Assembly (NCBI GenBank): GCA_019635315.1
Contig: JAHBZT010000001.1
Span: forward strand, 1,348,001-1,412,000
Direction: 5' to 3'
Source of the DNA: Rubrivivax sp.
Lineage (GTDB): Bacteria; Pseudomonadota; Gammaproteobacteria; Burkholderiales; Burkholderiaceae_C
Length of the DNA stretch: 64,000 nt
In this document: positions 1-8,140 of the stretch, one piece after another
How the letters are laid out: each line of letters starts with the position of its first letter
Position numbering within the stretch: position 1 is the first letter of the stretch
Made by a program: the position numbers and the translations under genes
The notes under the pieces: model-generated
Database searches by the model: none
The model's input: the letters and a program-made list of their open reading frames with translations, nothing else
Told to the model about the DNA's origin: nothing

Positions 1-375
1 GTCCTCGCTGCGCCGCCACGGGTGGTTCTCGTGGCCGAAGCGCGGCGGCTGCTGCGGCGCCGGGCGCGGCAGCACGCGCGCGCCGCTGGCCAGGCCATGC
101 AGCTCGCCGGTGGGCATCAGGAAGGCGCGGTCGCCGTTGAAGCCGACGACCTCGGCCAGCACCGGCGGCTGGCCTTCGCTGCGCACCTCGCAGACCGAGC
201 CCACCGGCGCGCGGATGCCGGCGGCCTCCAGCACCAGCCCGGTCACGCGCAGCAGCGTGCCGGTGCTCTCCAGCGGCTGCGGCAGCTCGGCATAACTCTG
301 CAGGTCGGCCAGCCAGCGCTGCCAGCGGGTGCCGCGCTGCGCCAGGCGCTCGGCCAGCGGGGTCGCGATGTTCAT
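1..375 (-). CDS. fliI: FliI, flagellar export ATPase (N-terminal part)
   Basis: Partial gene running off the left edge; only the first 125 codons are present. FliI is the hexameric ATPase that powers the flagellar type III export gate in the cytoplasm. The visible part begins MNIATPLAERLAQRGTRW and continues through the N-terminal beta-barrel region (LLRVTGLVLEAAGIRAPVGS, then VGFNGDRAFLMPTG), typical of FliI/SctN proteins; the Walker motifs lie outside the window. Its ATG overlaps the fliH stop codon as ATGA, so the two are translationally coupled. Order fliF-G-H-I on one strand supports the call. Confidence 0.9.
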   Translation of the reverse strand, partial: MNIATPLAERLAQRGTRWQRWLADLQSYAELPQPLESTGTLLRVTGLVLEAAGIRAPVGSVCEVRSEGQPPVLAEVVGFNGDRAFLMPTGELHGLASGARVLPRPAPQQPPRFGHENHPWRRSED

Positions 376-1127
376 GACGCGTCCCCGGCCGTGCCGTCGC
401 CGTCGTAGGCGAGCGGGCTGCCCAGCGTGGCCGCGGCCTGCGCCCAGCGCGTGGCGATGCGGGCGTCGATCTCGCCGACGTCGCTGGCCACGCGCACGCC
501 GCCGCGCTGCAGCGTGGCGTCGGCCAGCAGTCGCGCGCCGCGCGCGGCCAGCGCCTCGTCGGCGCCCTCGGCGACCAGCGGCAGGTCCTGCGGGTGCACG
601 TGCACGACGATCTGGCGCGCGCTGAGCATCACCGCGCCGACCGCCTCGGCGGCGACGCGCGCGACCAGCTCGGGCCGCTGCTCGAGCTCGCAGCGCAGCA
701 CCTGGCGCGCCAGCTGCACGGCGGTGCGCGCGACCGCGTCGGCGACCTCGGCGTCCAGCGCCGCGAGCTGGCGGTCGAAGGCGTCGAGCAGCGCGCCGAC
801 CTGCGCGGTGGCCTGCTGCGCGAAGCTCTGCTTGAAGCTCTCCAGCGCCACCAGGCCGTCGCGGTAGCCGTCCTGGTAGCCGGCCTGGCGCGCGGCGTCG
901 ATGCGCGCGCGCCATTCGTCGGGCGTGGGCTCGGGCGGCGGCGCCGGGGGCTCGGTGGAGGCGCCGGCGGCGGGGCGGCCGCCGAAGCCGCCGAACTCGC
1001 CCGGCTTCCAGCTCTCGACCTCGCCGAGCTCCTCGCGCGGGATGAAGCGCGCATAGGGCGAGGCCGGCTTGCCGCCGGTCGGCGGCGGCACGTTGCGGAA
1101 GCCGCCGCCCTTAGACGAACTGCTCAT
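372..1127 (-). CDS. fliH: FliH, negative regulator of the FliI ATPase
   Basis: 251 residues. FliH dimers bind FliI and FliN and deliver the ATPase to the export gate. The N-terminal 90 residues are Gly/Pro rich and look disordered (GGGFRNVPPPTGG). They are followed by the family's long Ala/Gln-rich helical region (GYQDGYRDGLVALESFKQ onward), whose small-residue spacing resembles FliH/YscL stalks, and by a C-terminal alpha/beta domain ending near LASDVGEIDARIATRW-type sequence. It overlaps fliG by 17 bp upstream and fliI by 4 bp downstream, so it is an internal gene of a tightly packed operon. Confidence 0.9.
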   Translation of the reverse strand: MSSSSKGGGFRNVPPPTGGKPASPYARFIPREELGEVESWKPGEFGGFGGRPAAGASTEPPAPPPEPTPDEWRARIDAARQAGYQDGYRDGLVALESFKQSFAQQATAQVGALLDAFDRQLAALDAEVADAVARTAVQLARQVLRCELEQRPELVARVAAEAVGAVMLSARQIVVHVHPQDLPLVAEGADEALAARGARLLADATLQRGGVRVASDVGEIDARIATRWAQAAATLGSPLAYDGDGTAGDAS

Positions 1128-2118
1128 CGCCGCCTCCGGCCAGCACGATCTGGCCCTCGTCCACCAGGCGGCGGACGATCTTCAGCATCTCCTTCTGCTC
1201 GGCCTCGACCTCGGACAGGCGCACCGGGCCGCGCGACTCGAGGTCCTCGCGCAGCGACTCGGCGGCGCGCGTGGACATGTTCTTGAAGATCTTCTCGCGC
1301 AGCGCCGGCGTCGCGCCCTTCAGCGCGATAACCAGGCTCTCGCTCTGCACTTCCTTCATCAGCGCCTGGATGCCCTTGTCGTCGACCTTCTCCAGGTCGT
1401 CGAAGGTGAACATGTTGTCCATGATCTTCTGCGCCAGGTCGTTGTCGGCCTCGCGCACGAAGTCGAGCACCGAGGTCTCGATCGCGTTGCCCAGCATGTT
1501 CAGGATCTCGGCCGCCGCCTTGGCGCCGCCGAGGTTGCTCTTCTTGCTGCGGTCGCCGCCGGACAGCACCTTGCTCATGACCTCGTTGAGGTCGCGCAGC
1601 GCGGTCGGCTGGATGCCGTCGAGCGTGGCGATGCGCACCATGACCTCGTTGCGCTGGCGCTCGCCGAAGAGCTTCAGGATGTCGGCCGCCTGGTCGAATT
1701 CCAGGTGCACCAGGATCGCGGCGACGATCTGCGGGTGCTCGTTGCGCAGCAGCTCGGCCACCGAGCCGGGGTCCATCCACTTCAGGCTCTCGATGCCGGT
1801 GACGTCGCTGCCCTGCAGGATGCGGTCGATCAGCAGGTTGGCCTTGTCGTCGCCCAGCGCCTTGCGCAGCACGCTCTTGACGTATTCGTTGCTGTCGGCG
1901 ACCAGCATGCTCTCGTTGGCCGCCAGCTGCTCGAACTGCGCCATCACGTTGTCCACGCGCTCGCGCGAGACCGCCTTCATGCGCGCGATGGTCTCGCCCA
2001 GGCGCTGCACCTCCTTGGGCGCCAGGTGGCGGAAGACCTCGGCGGCCTCCTCCTCGCCCAGCGTCATCAGCAGGATGGCGGCGTTCTCGAGGCCTTCGTC
2101 GTCGACGGCGGATGGCAT
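1111..2118 (-). CDS. fliG: FliG, flagellar motor switch protein
   Basis: 335 residues, normal family length. FliG forms the rotor ring on the cytoplasmic face of the MS ring and takes torque from MotAB. The N-terminal domain starts DEGLENAAILLMTLGEEEAAEVFRHL, as in FliG; the middle domain carries the EHPQ motif (LRNEHPQIVAAIL, near residue 125); the C-terminal domain has the charged torque helix (IFKNMSTRAAESLREDLESRGPV split by conserved Arg/Glu). It lies 19 bp downstream of fliF and overlaps fliH. Confidence 0.97.
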   Translation of the reverse strand: MPSAVDDEGLENAAILLMTLGEEEAAEVFRHLAPKEVQRLGETIARMKAVSRERVDNVMAQFEQLAANESMLVADSNEYVKSVLRKALGDDKANLLIDRILQGSDVTGIESLKWMDPGSVAELLRNEHPQIVAAILVHLEFDQAADILKLFGERQRNEVMVRIATLDGIQPTALRDLNEVMSKVLSGGDRSKKSNLGGAKAAAEILNMLGNAIETSVLDFVREADNDLAQKIMDNMFTFDDLEKVDDKGIQALMKEVQSESLVIALKGATPALREKIFKNMSTRAAESLREDLESRGPVRLSEVEAEQKEMLKIVRRLVDEGQIVLAGGGDEQFV

Positions 2119-2137
2119 GTTCTTGTCGGCTTCCCGT

Positions 2138-3832
2138 TCAGCTCACTTCGCCGCTGACCCAGCCGCGCACGATGTGCGCGACGGCGGCAGGGTTCTGCTT
2201 GGCCAGCGCGCGCGCCGCGGCGATGCGCTCGTTCTCGGACGGCGCCGCCAGCGCCGGCACGTTGCGGCCCGGACCCGGCAGGGCGCCGGGGCCGTCGCCG
2301 TCGCCGACCACGGCGTCGAGCTGGCTGCCCGGCGCCGGGGCCGGCGGCGGCGCCAGCACGCCGGTCAGCGCCGGCCTGATGAGGCCGAAGACGACGACCA
2401 GCCCCAGCAGCGCCAGCGAGGCCGGCGCGACCGCGGTCTTCAGCAGGTCCACCAGCCAGGGCTGCTGCCACACCGGCACTTCTTCGGCCGGCGGCGCGAC
2501 CTCGACGCGGAAGGGCGCATTGATCACCTTGACCATGTCGCCGCGCTTCTCGTCGAAGCCGATGCCCTGCTGGACCAGCGCGGTGAGCTGCTCGAGTTCC
2601 TTCTCGGTCAGCGGCGTGCTGACCGTCTTGCCCTTGGCGTCGGTGCTGACGCGGTGGTTGACGACGACCGCGGCGTTGAGCCGGCGCACGGTGCCGACCG
2701 CGTTCTTGGTCACCGTGACGGTCTTGTCGACCTCGAAGCGGGTGGCGGCCTCGCGCCGCGTCGCGGCGCCCGCGGCCGCGCCGCCGGCCGCCTGCAGCGC
2801 CTGCGCCGGGCCGACGATGGGGGCGGTGGCCGGCACCGGCGGCTGGTTGCTCAGCGCGCCGGGCACGCCGCCGGGCACGGCGCCGCCGGGCTGCACCGAT
2901 TCCTCGCTGCGCTGCTCGCGGATGGCCGGCGTGGCGTCGGCGCCCTGGTTGGGGCGGTAGGCCTCGGCCGTCTGCATGACCTGGCTGAAGTCGATGTCGG
3001 CGCTGACGCTGGCGCGCACGTTGTCGCGGCCGACGACGGGCTCCAGCAGCGCGAGCACACGCTTCAGGTGCCCGGCCTCGACCTCGCGGCGGAACAGCAG
3101 CTGCTGCGAGTCCAGCCCGCTGGCGGCCTCGTCGTCGCCGGGGCCGGAGAGCAGCGCGCCGGTGCTGTCGACCACGCTGACGGACTTGGCCGCGAGCTCG
3201 GGCACGCTGCCCGAGACCACGCGCACGATGCCGGCGACCTGGCCGCGTTCCAGCGTGGCGCCGGGGTGCAGCGTCAGCACGACCGAGGCGCTGGGCTTCT
3301 GCTGCTCGCGGAAGAAGCCGTTGACCTGCGGCAGCGCCAGGTGCACGCGCGCCGACTTGACCGACTCCAGCGCCTCGATCGTGGTGCGCAGCTCGCCCTC
3401 GATGGCGCGCTGCATCTTCATGCGTTCCTGGCCCTGGGTCTGGCCGAAGTGGTTCTTGTCCAGCAGCTCGTAGCCGCTGCTGCCGGCGCTGCCGGCGGGC
3501 AGGCCCTGCGCGGCGAGCTTCATGCGCAGCTCGTGCACACGCGCGGCCGGTACCAGGATCGTGCCGCCGCCTTCGGTGAAGCGGTAGGGCACGTTCATCT
3601 GCGCCAGCTTCTCGACGACCTGGCCGCCGTCCTTGTCGGACAGGTTGGGGAACAGCACGCGCCAGTCGGCGTCGCGGGCGCTCGTGAACAGCATCACGAG
3701 CACGGCCACCAGCGCGGCCACGCCCAGCAGCGCCATCAGCTGCGTCTTCGCCGGCAGCGCCTGCCAGCGCGCGGCCAGGCCGGGCGGCGGGGCGGGGACC
3801 AGCGGAGTGGGAGCGGCGAGGGCGTTGTCCAT
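2138..3832 (-). CDS. fliF: FliF, flagellar MS-ring protein
   Basis: 564 residues from the chosen ATG, which gives MDNALAAPTPLV; a reading frame extends 27 codons further upstream, but that part has no family resemblance. FliF builds the MS ring in the inner membrane, the base on which rotor and export gate assemble. A first membrane segment follows residue 30 (LMALLGVAALVAVLVML), then the ring-building motifs with the typical LPAGSAGSSGYELLD and RVHLALPQ stretches, a Pro/Ala-rich linker, a second membrane segment near residue 470 (ASLALLGLVVVFGLI) and a C-terminal tail that would bind FliG. No strong ribosome site is visible. It is divergent from fliE. Confidence 0.95.
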   Translation of the reverse strand: MDNALAAPTPLVPAPPPGLAARWQALPAKTQLMALLGVAALVAVLVMLFTSARDADWRVLFPNLSDKDGGQVVEKLAQMNVPYRFTEGGGTILVPAARVHELRMKLAAQGLPAGSAGSSGYELLDKNHFGQTQGQERMKMQRAIEGELRTTIEALESVKSARVHLALPQVNGFFREQQKPSASVVLTLHPGATLERGQVAGIVRVVSGSVPELAAKSVSVVDSTGALLSGPGDDEAASGLDSQQLLFRREVEAGHLKRVLALLEPVVGRDNVRASVSADIDFSQVMQTAEAYRPNQGADATPAIREQRSEESVQPGGAVPGGVPGALSNQPPVPATAPIVGPAQALQAAGGAAAGAATRREAATRFEVDKTVTVTKNAVGTVRRLNAAVVVNHRVSTDAKGKTVSTPLTEKELEQLTALVQQGIGFDEKRGDMVKVINAPFRVEVAPPAEEVPVWQQPWLVDLLKTAVAPASLALLGLVVVFGLIRPALTGVLAPPPAPAPGSQLDAVVGDGDGPGALPGPGRNVPALAAPSENERIAAARALAKQNPAAVAHIVRGWVSGEVS

Positions 3833-3953
3833 GAACGGAGGGTCGGAACTTCCGGCGATGGCCGGGATTGTTCGCCGCGCCGGTGCCCGCTGAGGGCGGG
3901 AGAAGGCGGCCAAACGGGCGCCTGATCCGCTCTTGTCGCGGCCCCCGCCCGCC

Positions 3954-3959
3954 TACAGT
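3954..3959 (+). promoter_or_regulatory. possible -10 element for fliE
   Basis: TACAGT lies 51 bp upstream of the fliE start, with TTGTCG at 3933-3938 as a weak -35 (15-bp spacer). I see no sigma-28 or sigma-54 consensus in the 178-bp fliF/fliE intergenic space. This is a by-eye call only. Confidence 0.25.
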
Positions 3960-4010
3960 GAAGACCCCGAAACCGGGTTCCGGTCGCTCCTTGGGCGCCG
4001 GGGGACAGCG

Positions 4011-4337
4011 ATGACCGATCTCAGGCTCAAGCCCTTCGACTTCCAGGCCGCGGTGGCCCGCGCCGGGCTGCGCCCGGACGGCCTGCCGCGCACCGACGCG
4101 CCCGGCGCCGCCCAGGGCGGCTTCCGCACGGCGATGGCCGACGCGCTGAAGGACGTCAGCCGCACCCAGCTGGAGGCCCAGCGCCTGCAGCGCGAGCTGA
4201 CGCTGGACAACCCGAACGTCAGCCTGGAAGAGACGATGATGGCCATGCAGAAGGCCCAGATCGGCTTCCAGGCCACGCTGCAGGTGCGCAACCGGCTGGT
4301 CTCCGCCTACACGGAGATCATGAACATGCAGGTCTGA
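4011..4337 (+). CDS. fliE: FliE, MS-ring/rod adaptor protein
   Basis: 108 residues. FliE joins the MS ring to the proximal rod and is exported early by the flagellar type III system. The C-terminal half carries the family signature (NVSLEETMMAMQKAQIGFQATLQVRNRLVSAYTEIMNMQV) and ends in the usual Met-rich helix. The ATG at 4011 is chosen because GGGGGA lies just upstream and the extra upstream codons are not FliE-like. It is transcribed away from fliFGHI, an arrangement seen in other Burkholderiales. Confidence 0.95.
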   Translation: MTDLRLKPFDFQAAVARAGLRPDGLPRTDAPGAAQGGFRTAMADALKDVSRTQLEAQRLQRELTLDNPNVSLEETMMAMQKAQIGFQATLQVRNRLVSAYTEIMNMQV

Positions 4338-4392
4338 CGTGGCGCTGCCTGCCTGCTTGGCTGGCTGAGACTGCGACGACCGGCGCGAGCCC

Positions 4393-4898
4393 AGCCGGGC
4401 CCGGGCCGCCCGCGGCGCGAGAGTCCGGCGGTCGGCCCTGTGGGCCGACTTCCCTGCGATGCTCGCCCTCCTGGCCCGTCGCCAACTCGCTGCGCTCACT
4501 CCTTTCGCTACGCTCGAACATCGGCGACGAGTCAGATCACGATGCGCGCTTCGCGCGCGGCCAGGAAGGCTGCGCTTCTCGGCGCCTTCCATCGCGCCGC
4601 GGGCCGCCCGGGCCCGGCTTGGCCGAACCGGCCGTGGCCTGCGGGCAGTTCTCGGTCGGTGCCTCGCGGCAGGCGGCACCCGCCAGGGGCGAACAGTGAC
4701 GCGGCGAGAAGCGCAGCATCAAGGTCGGCGCGCGCAGCGCGCTTCGATGACTGACTCGCCGGCGATGTTCGAGCGCAGCGAACGAAGTGAGCGAAGCGAG
4801 TTGCCGGCGCGACCTTGATGCGAGCATCGCAGCGGAGTCGGCGCGCAGCGCCGACCGCGGAACCCTGAGCCTCTGGCGGGTGCCGCCTGCCGCGAGGC
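4393..4898. repeat. palindromic repeat pair A (units A1 and A2)
   Basis: Gene-free stretch between the convergent ends of fliE and the DUF2917 gene. It holds two related units in opposite orientation. A1 is 4393-4619, with 28-bp terminal inverted arms (4393-4420 against 4592-4619, one mismatch). A2 is 4661-4898, with 26-bp arms (4661-4686 against 4873-4898, perfect). Inside each is a 52-bp core (4484-4535; 4751-4802 reversed) flanked by a short GTCGGC-type hairpin (4431-4449; 4837-4855) and a GCGCGC hairpin (4544-4558; 4728-4742). The core gives runs of Ser-Glu-Arg if translated, but it is not a gene. Homologous to pair B at 10078-10603. Confidence 0.9.
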
Positions 4899-4978
4899 GC
4901 TGAGCTCACGCATGTCTTTGTGCATGCGCGCGCGCACGCGCAACCGCAGCGCCCGCAGGCGAAGTGCAGGCCAGGGCG

Positions 4979-5281
4979 CTACGCCACCTGCACCGCCGGC
5001 CGAAGCAGCAGCGAAGCCAGACGCTCCCGCCAGCCCGCGGCCCGTACCGGCGGCACCAGGCTGACGACCAGGTCGCCACCCAGCGCCGTGACGAGTGCCG
5101 TGTCGCGGGCGGCGATGCGGTGGCTCTCGCCCTTGTCGAGCGTGATGTCCTCCGGCCGGCCGTCGATGGTCAGCCAGGCGGTGCCGCGCTCGGCGCGCAC
5201 GCACCAGCCCTGGGGGCGCGGCAGGCGCAGGACCTGGCCGCGGCGCAGGCGTCGGAGGGTGGGGGTGGTCGACGGGTTCAT
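4979..5281 (-). CDS. DUF2917 family protein
   Basis: 100 residues with no signal peptide or membrane segment. The sequence matches the small DUF2917 family of Burkholderiales proteins by its core (RRLRRGQVLRLPRPQGWCVRAERG, then AWLTIDGRPEDITLDKGESHRI), a cupin-like beta fold of unknown function. The ATG at 5281 has AAGGA 8 bases upstream. It is divergent from the LysR gene at 5421, and such DUF2917-LysR pairing recurs in this order, so the regulator may control it; that is inference. Confidence 0.85.
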   Translation of the reverse strand: MNPSTTPTLRRLRRGQVLRLPRPQGWCVRAERGTAWLTIDGRPEDITLDKGESHRIAARDTALVTALGGDLVVSLVPPVRAAGWRERLASLLLRPAVQVA

Positions 5282-5300
5282 GGCGCATCCTTCAGGTTCG

Positions 5301-5320
5301 TGCATGCCTGGGTTGCATGC
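5301..5320. promoter_or_regulatory. GCATGC repeat in the DUF2917-LysR divergent space
   Basis: Two TGCATGC motifs at 5301-5307 and 5314-5320, start to start 13 bp, lie just upstream of the DUF2917 gene. Each is itself near-palindromic. Position and spacing fit a LysR-type binding region, but no consensus is known for this regulator. Confidence 0.35.
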
Positions 5321-5407
5321 GTACCGGGAACGCGCGTGCCGTTGCCGGTGATCGGCATCTTCGCTGGACAGGCCTCGCGGCTCAAACGATGATTGCGCAC
5401 GCTTCGC

Positions 5408-5419
5408 ATTCTTAAGAAT
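5408..5419. promoter_or_regulatory. AT-rich 12-bp palindrome at the lysR start
   Basis: ATTCTTAAGAAT is a perfect palindrome ending one base before the LysR ATG. In a sequence this GC-rich, a 12-bp palindrome with 10 A/T bases stands out. It could be an autoregulatory operator or overlap the -10 of a nearly leaderless transcript; no separate ribosome site is evident. Confidence 0.45.
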
Positions 5420-5420
5420 C

Positions 5421-6329
5421 ATGCAAAAGGACCCCTCGCGCCTGCCGCCGCTGGACCGCCTGGCGGTCTTCGACGCCGCGGCGCGCCACCTCTCGTTCAC
5501 CAAGGCCGGGCAGGAGCGTTTCCTCACCCAGTCGGCCGTCAGCCGCCAGGTCGCGGCGCTGGAGGACGACCTCGGCGTGCCGCTGTTCCGCCGCCGCCAC
5601 CGCGCGCTGGACCTCACCGAAGAAGGCCGCCGGCTGGCCGCCGCGGTGGCCGCGGCACTGGCCGGGCTGCGCGAGACGGTGACCGCCATCCGCGCGCCGC
5701 AGCGCCGCGAGGTGCTGGCGCTGACCACCACGCCGGGGCTCGCCTCGCTGTGGCTGATCCCGCGCCTGGCCGGCTTCCTGGCCGCGCACCCGGGCGTGGA
5801 CGTGCGCATCGACGCCACGCACGAGAAACGTGCGCTGGCGGCCGACGGCTTCGACCTCGCGGTGCGCTACGGCCGCATCGGCGCGACCGAGGGGCAGCCG
5901 ATGTTCGAGGAGTCGGTGCAGCCGGTCTGCGCGCCGGCGCTGCTGCGCACGACGCCGCTGAAGACGCCGGCCGACCTGCGCCGCCACACGCTGCTGCAGG
6001 TGGCGATGCCGGCCGCGAAGGGCATGCCCACCGAGTGGCCGGCCTGGTTGCAGGCCGCCGGCGCCGGCGACGTCGAGCCCGCGGCCCTGCTGACCTTCAC
6101 GAACTACGACACCGCGGTCGCCGCCGCGGTGGACGGGCAGGGCGTGGTGCTGGGCCGGCGCCCGCTGATCGACCGCCTGCTGCGCCAGAAGCGGCTGGTG
6201 GCGCCGCTGGCCGGGCAGACGGCCTCGGTGCGTGGCTACTACCTGCTGGTCGACCCCGCGGCCGCACGGCGGCCGGCGGCGCAGGCGCTGGCCGCGTGGC
6301 TGCTGGACGAGGCACGCCGGCCCGGCTGA
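5421..6329 (+). CDS. LysR-family transcriptional regulator, GcvA-like
   Basis: 302 residues. The N-terminal winged helix (residues 10-68) has the GcvA/AmpR-type sequence LAVFDAAARHLSFTKAGQERFLTQSAVSRQVAALEDDLGVPLFRR. The effector domain begins near residue 92 (LALTTTPGLASLWLIPRLAGFLAAHPGVDV), followed by DLAVRYG and QGVVLGRRPLI motifs common to this subgroup. It would act as a DNA-binding tetramer with a small-molecule inducer that cannot be predicted here. It is divergent from the DUF2917 gene and has an AT-rich palindrome against its start codon. Confidence 0.93.
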   Translation: MQKDPSRLPPLDRLAVFDAAARHLSFTKAGQERFLTQSAVSRQVAALEDDLGVPLFRRRHRALDLTEEGRRLAAAVAAALAGLRETVTAIRAPQRREVLALTTTPGLASLWLIPRLAGFLAAHPGVDVRIDATHEKRALAADGFDLAVRYGRIGATEGQPMFEESVQPVCAPALLRTTPLKTPADLRRHTLLQVAMPAAKGMPTEWPAWLQAAGAGDVEPAALLTFTNYDTAVAAAVDGQGVVLGRRPLIDRLLRQKRLVAPLAGQTASVRGYYLLVDPAAARRPAAQALAAWLLDEARRPG

Positions 6330-6460
6330 GCCCGGTCGGCGCGCCGTCCGGCACGTGTCCTGCTAAGCTGCCCGCACGGAGCAGAAGCGTTCACCACCGC
6401 GGTGCGGTGGCCGGAAATTGCTCTTGAAGCCGCGCCTGCCGCGTTGCGACCCCTTGCGAT

Positions 6461-6490
6461 TGCTCGCGATTGCTCGCGATCGCTCGCGAC
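6461..6490. repeat. three 10-bp tandem units upstream of the Rieske gene
   Basis: TGCTCGCGAT occurs at 6461-6470 and 6471-6480, with a third copy differing at two bases at 6481-6490, and a partial copy precedes them. It lies 35-65 bp upstream of the oxygenase start, non-coding. Confidence 0.7.
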
Positions 6491-6525
6491 CGCAGGCGAG
6501 CCGTCCCCCTTCAAGGAGCCCGCCC

Positions 6526-7572
6526 ATGCTGACCACCCACCAGCCCGTCTTCCGCCGCTTCTGGCATGCCGTGATGCCGATGAGCCAGCTGCAGGGAGGC
6601 ACGCCGCAGCCCTTCACGCTGCTCGGCGAGGCCCTCGTGCTGTTCCTGGACGCCGAAGGCCGCCCGGCGGCGCTGAAGGACCGCTGCTGCCACCGCACCG
6701 CGAAGCTGTCCAAGGGCCGTTGCGTCAACGGTGCGCTGGAGTGCGGCTACCACGGCTGGACCTACGACGGCGGCGGCCGCGTGATCCGCATTCCGCAGTA
6801 CGAGCCCGAGCGGCCGATCCCGCCCGACTACCGCACGCCGGCCTACCGCTGCGTGGAACGCTACGGTTATGCCTGGGTGGCCCTGGAGGAGCCGATCGCG
6901 CCCATTCCCGAGCTGCCGGAATTCGGCGCGCCCGGCTGGCGCACGATCTTCCAGTTCCACGAGACCTGGGCCACGAGCCCGCTGCGCGCGCTGGAGAACA
7001 GCTTCGACAACAGCCACTTCAGCTTCGTGCACCGCGCCACCTTCGGCGTGGCGGCGCAGCCCAGGCCCAGCCGCTACGAGATCGTCGAGCGCCGGAACGA
7101 CGACGGGTCCGGCGGCTTCTACGCCGAGACGGTGATCGATGCGGCCAACCCGCCGGCCTTCCATCGCGTCAGCGGCAGCACCGAGCCGATCACGCAGCGC
7201 CACATGCGCAATGCCTACTACCGGCCGTTCTGCCGCCGGCTGGACATCGAATACCCCAGCGGCGTGCGCCACGTCATCTTCAATGCCTTCACGCCCATAG
7301 GCGACGGCCACATCCAGCTCTGCCAGTGGCTGTTCCGCAACGACACCGAGGCCGACTGCCCGGCGCAGCTGCTGATCGACTTCGACCATGTCATCACGCG
7401 CGAGGACAAGGACATCCTCGAGTCCACGGACCCCGACGCGCTGGTCGACGCGCGCCGGCGCGGCGTCGAATACAGCATGGACAGCGACCGCCCCGGCATG
7501 CTGATCCGCAAGCAGCTGATGGAGCTGCTGGCGGCGCATGGCGAGGCGGAGGTCTTCGGGCCGGCGGCCTGA
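6526..7572 (+). CDS. Rieske [2Fe-2S] ring-hydroxylating oxygenase, pheophorbide-oxygenase-like
   Basis: 348 residues from an ATG with AAGGAG 8 bases upstream. The Rieske domain has Cys54-x-His56 and Cys73-x2-His76 (DRCCHRTAKLSKG, ECGYHGWTYD). The mononuclear iron site is visible as Asp161-x2-His164-x4-His169 in DNSHFSFVHR. The overall layout resembles pheophorbide a oxygenase / vanillate demethylase-type oxygenases, which use an external reductase; none is encoded nearby. The substrate is unknown. No membrane segments are obvious. It is followed 49 bp later by the P-loop gene, perhaps the same transcript. Confidence 0.88.
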   Translation: MLTTHQPVFRRFWHAVMPMSQLQGGTPQPFTLLGEALVLFLDAEGRPAALKDRCCHRTAKLSKGRCVNGALECGYHGWTYDGGGRVIRIPQYEPERPIPPDYRTPAYRCVERYGYAWVALEEPIAPIPELPEFGAPGWRTIFQFHETWATSPLRALENSFDNSHFSFVHRATFGVAAQPRPSRYEIVERRNDDGSGGFYAETVIDAANPPAFHRVSGSTEPITQRHMRNAYYRPFCRRLDIEYPSGVRHVIFNAFTPIGDGHIQLCQWLFRNDTEADCPAQLLIDFDHVITREDKDILESTDPDALVDARRRGVEYSMDSDRPGMLIRKQLMELLAAHGEAEVFGPAA

Positions 7573-7621
7573 CGGCGGCGCCCGGCGGCATCGGGCGCCG
7601 CATCTGGCAGCATTCCGCCCC

Positions 7622-8140
7622 ATGCGGCTCGCGATCCTCGGCAACTCGGGTTCCGGCAAGTCCACGCTCGCGCGCTGGGCCGCCGGCCGCACCGGCGCGC
7701 CCTACCTCGACCTGGACACGGTGGCCTGGGAGCCCGGCCAGGCGGCGGTGCCGCGCGATGCGGCGGCAGCGCGTGCCGATGTCGAGGCCTTCTGCAGCGC
7801 GCACGACGACTGGGTCGTCGAGGGCTGCTATGCGTCGCTGATCGCTGCCACGCTGCCGGCGGCGCCGCGGCTGGTGCTGCTGGAGCCGGGCGTGCAGGCC
7901 TGCCTGGCCAACTGCCGGGCGCGCGACTGGGAGCCGCACAAGTTTGCCTCGCGCGAGGCCCAGGATGCGCACCTCGCGTCGCTGCTGGACTGGGTCGGCG
8001 CCTACTACACGCGCGGCGGCGACATGTCGCTGGCGGCGCACCGCGCGCTGTTCGAGGCCTATGCCGGGCCGAAGGCCGAGCTGAGGGCGCTGCCCGACCT
8101 GGGCCAGCCCGAGCGGGAGCTGCTGCAGTGGCTGCGCTGA
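7622..8140 (+). CDS. P-loop kinase-like protein (adenylate/shikimate kinase fold)
   Basis: 172 residues. The N-terminus is MRLAILGNSGSGKSTLARWAA, a Walker A at residues 7-15 directly after the first strand. An acidic stretch follows (YLDLDTVAWEPG), then DDWVVEGCYASL, as in small AAA_18/adenylate-kinase-like NTPases whose substrate is uncertain. Family members are often annotated as topology modulators without evidence. The stop codon overlaps the next gene by 13 bp, so the two are coupled. Confidence 0.75.
   Translation: MRLAILGNSGSGKSTLARWAAGRTGAPYLDLDTVAWEPGQAAVPRDAAAARADVEAFCSAHDDWVVEGCYASLIAATLPAAPRLVLLEPGVQACLANCRARDWEPHKFASREAQDAHLASLLDWVGAYYTRGGDMSLAAHRALFEAYAGPKAELRALPDLGQPERELLQWLR

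Noticed and set aside
4318-4827. Short frames giving Ser-Glu-Arg repeat peptides within the repeat pairs (also 9918-10868)
   Set aside because: They arise from the palindromic core on either strand, lack ribosome sites, and the sequence is explained by hairpin structure rather than coding.
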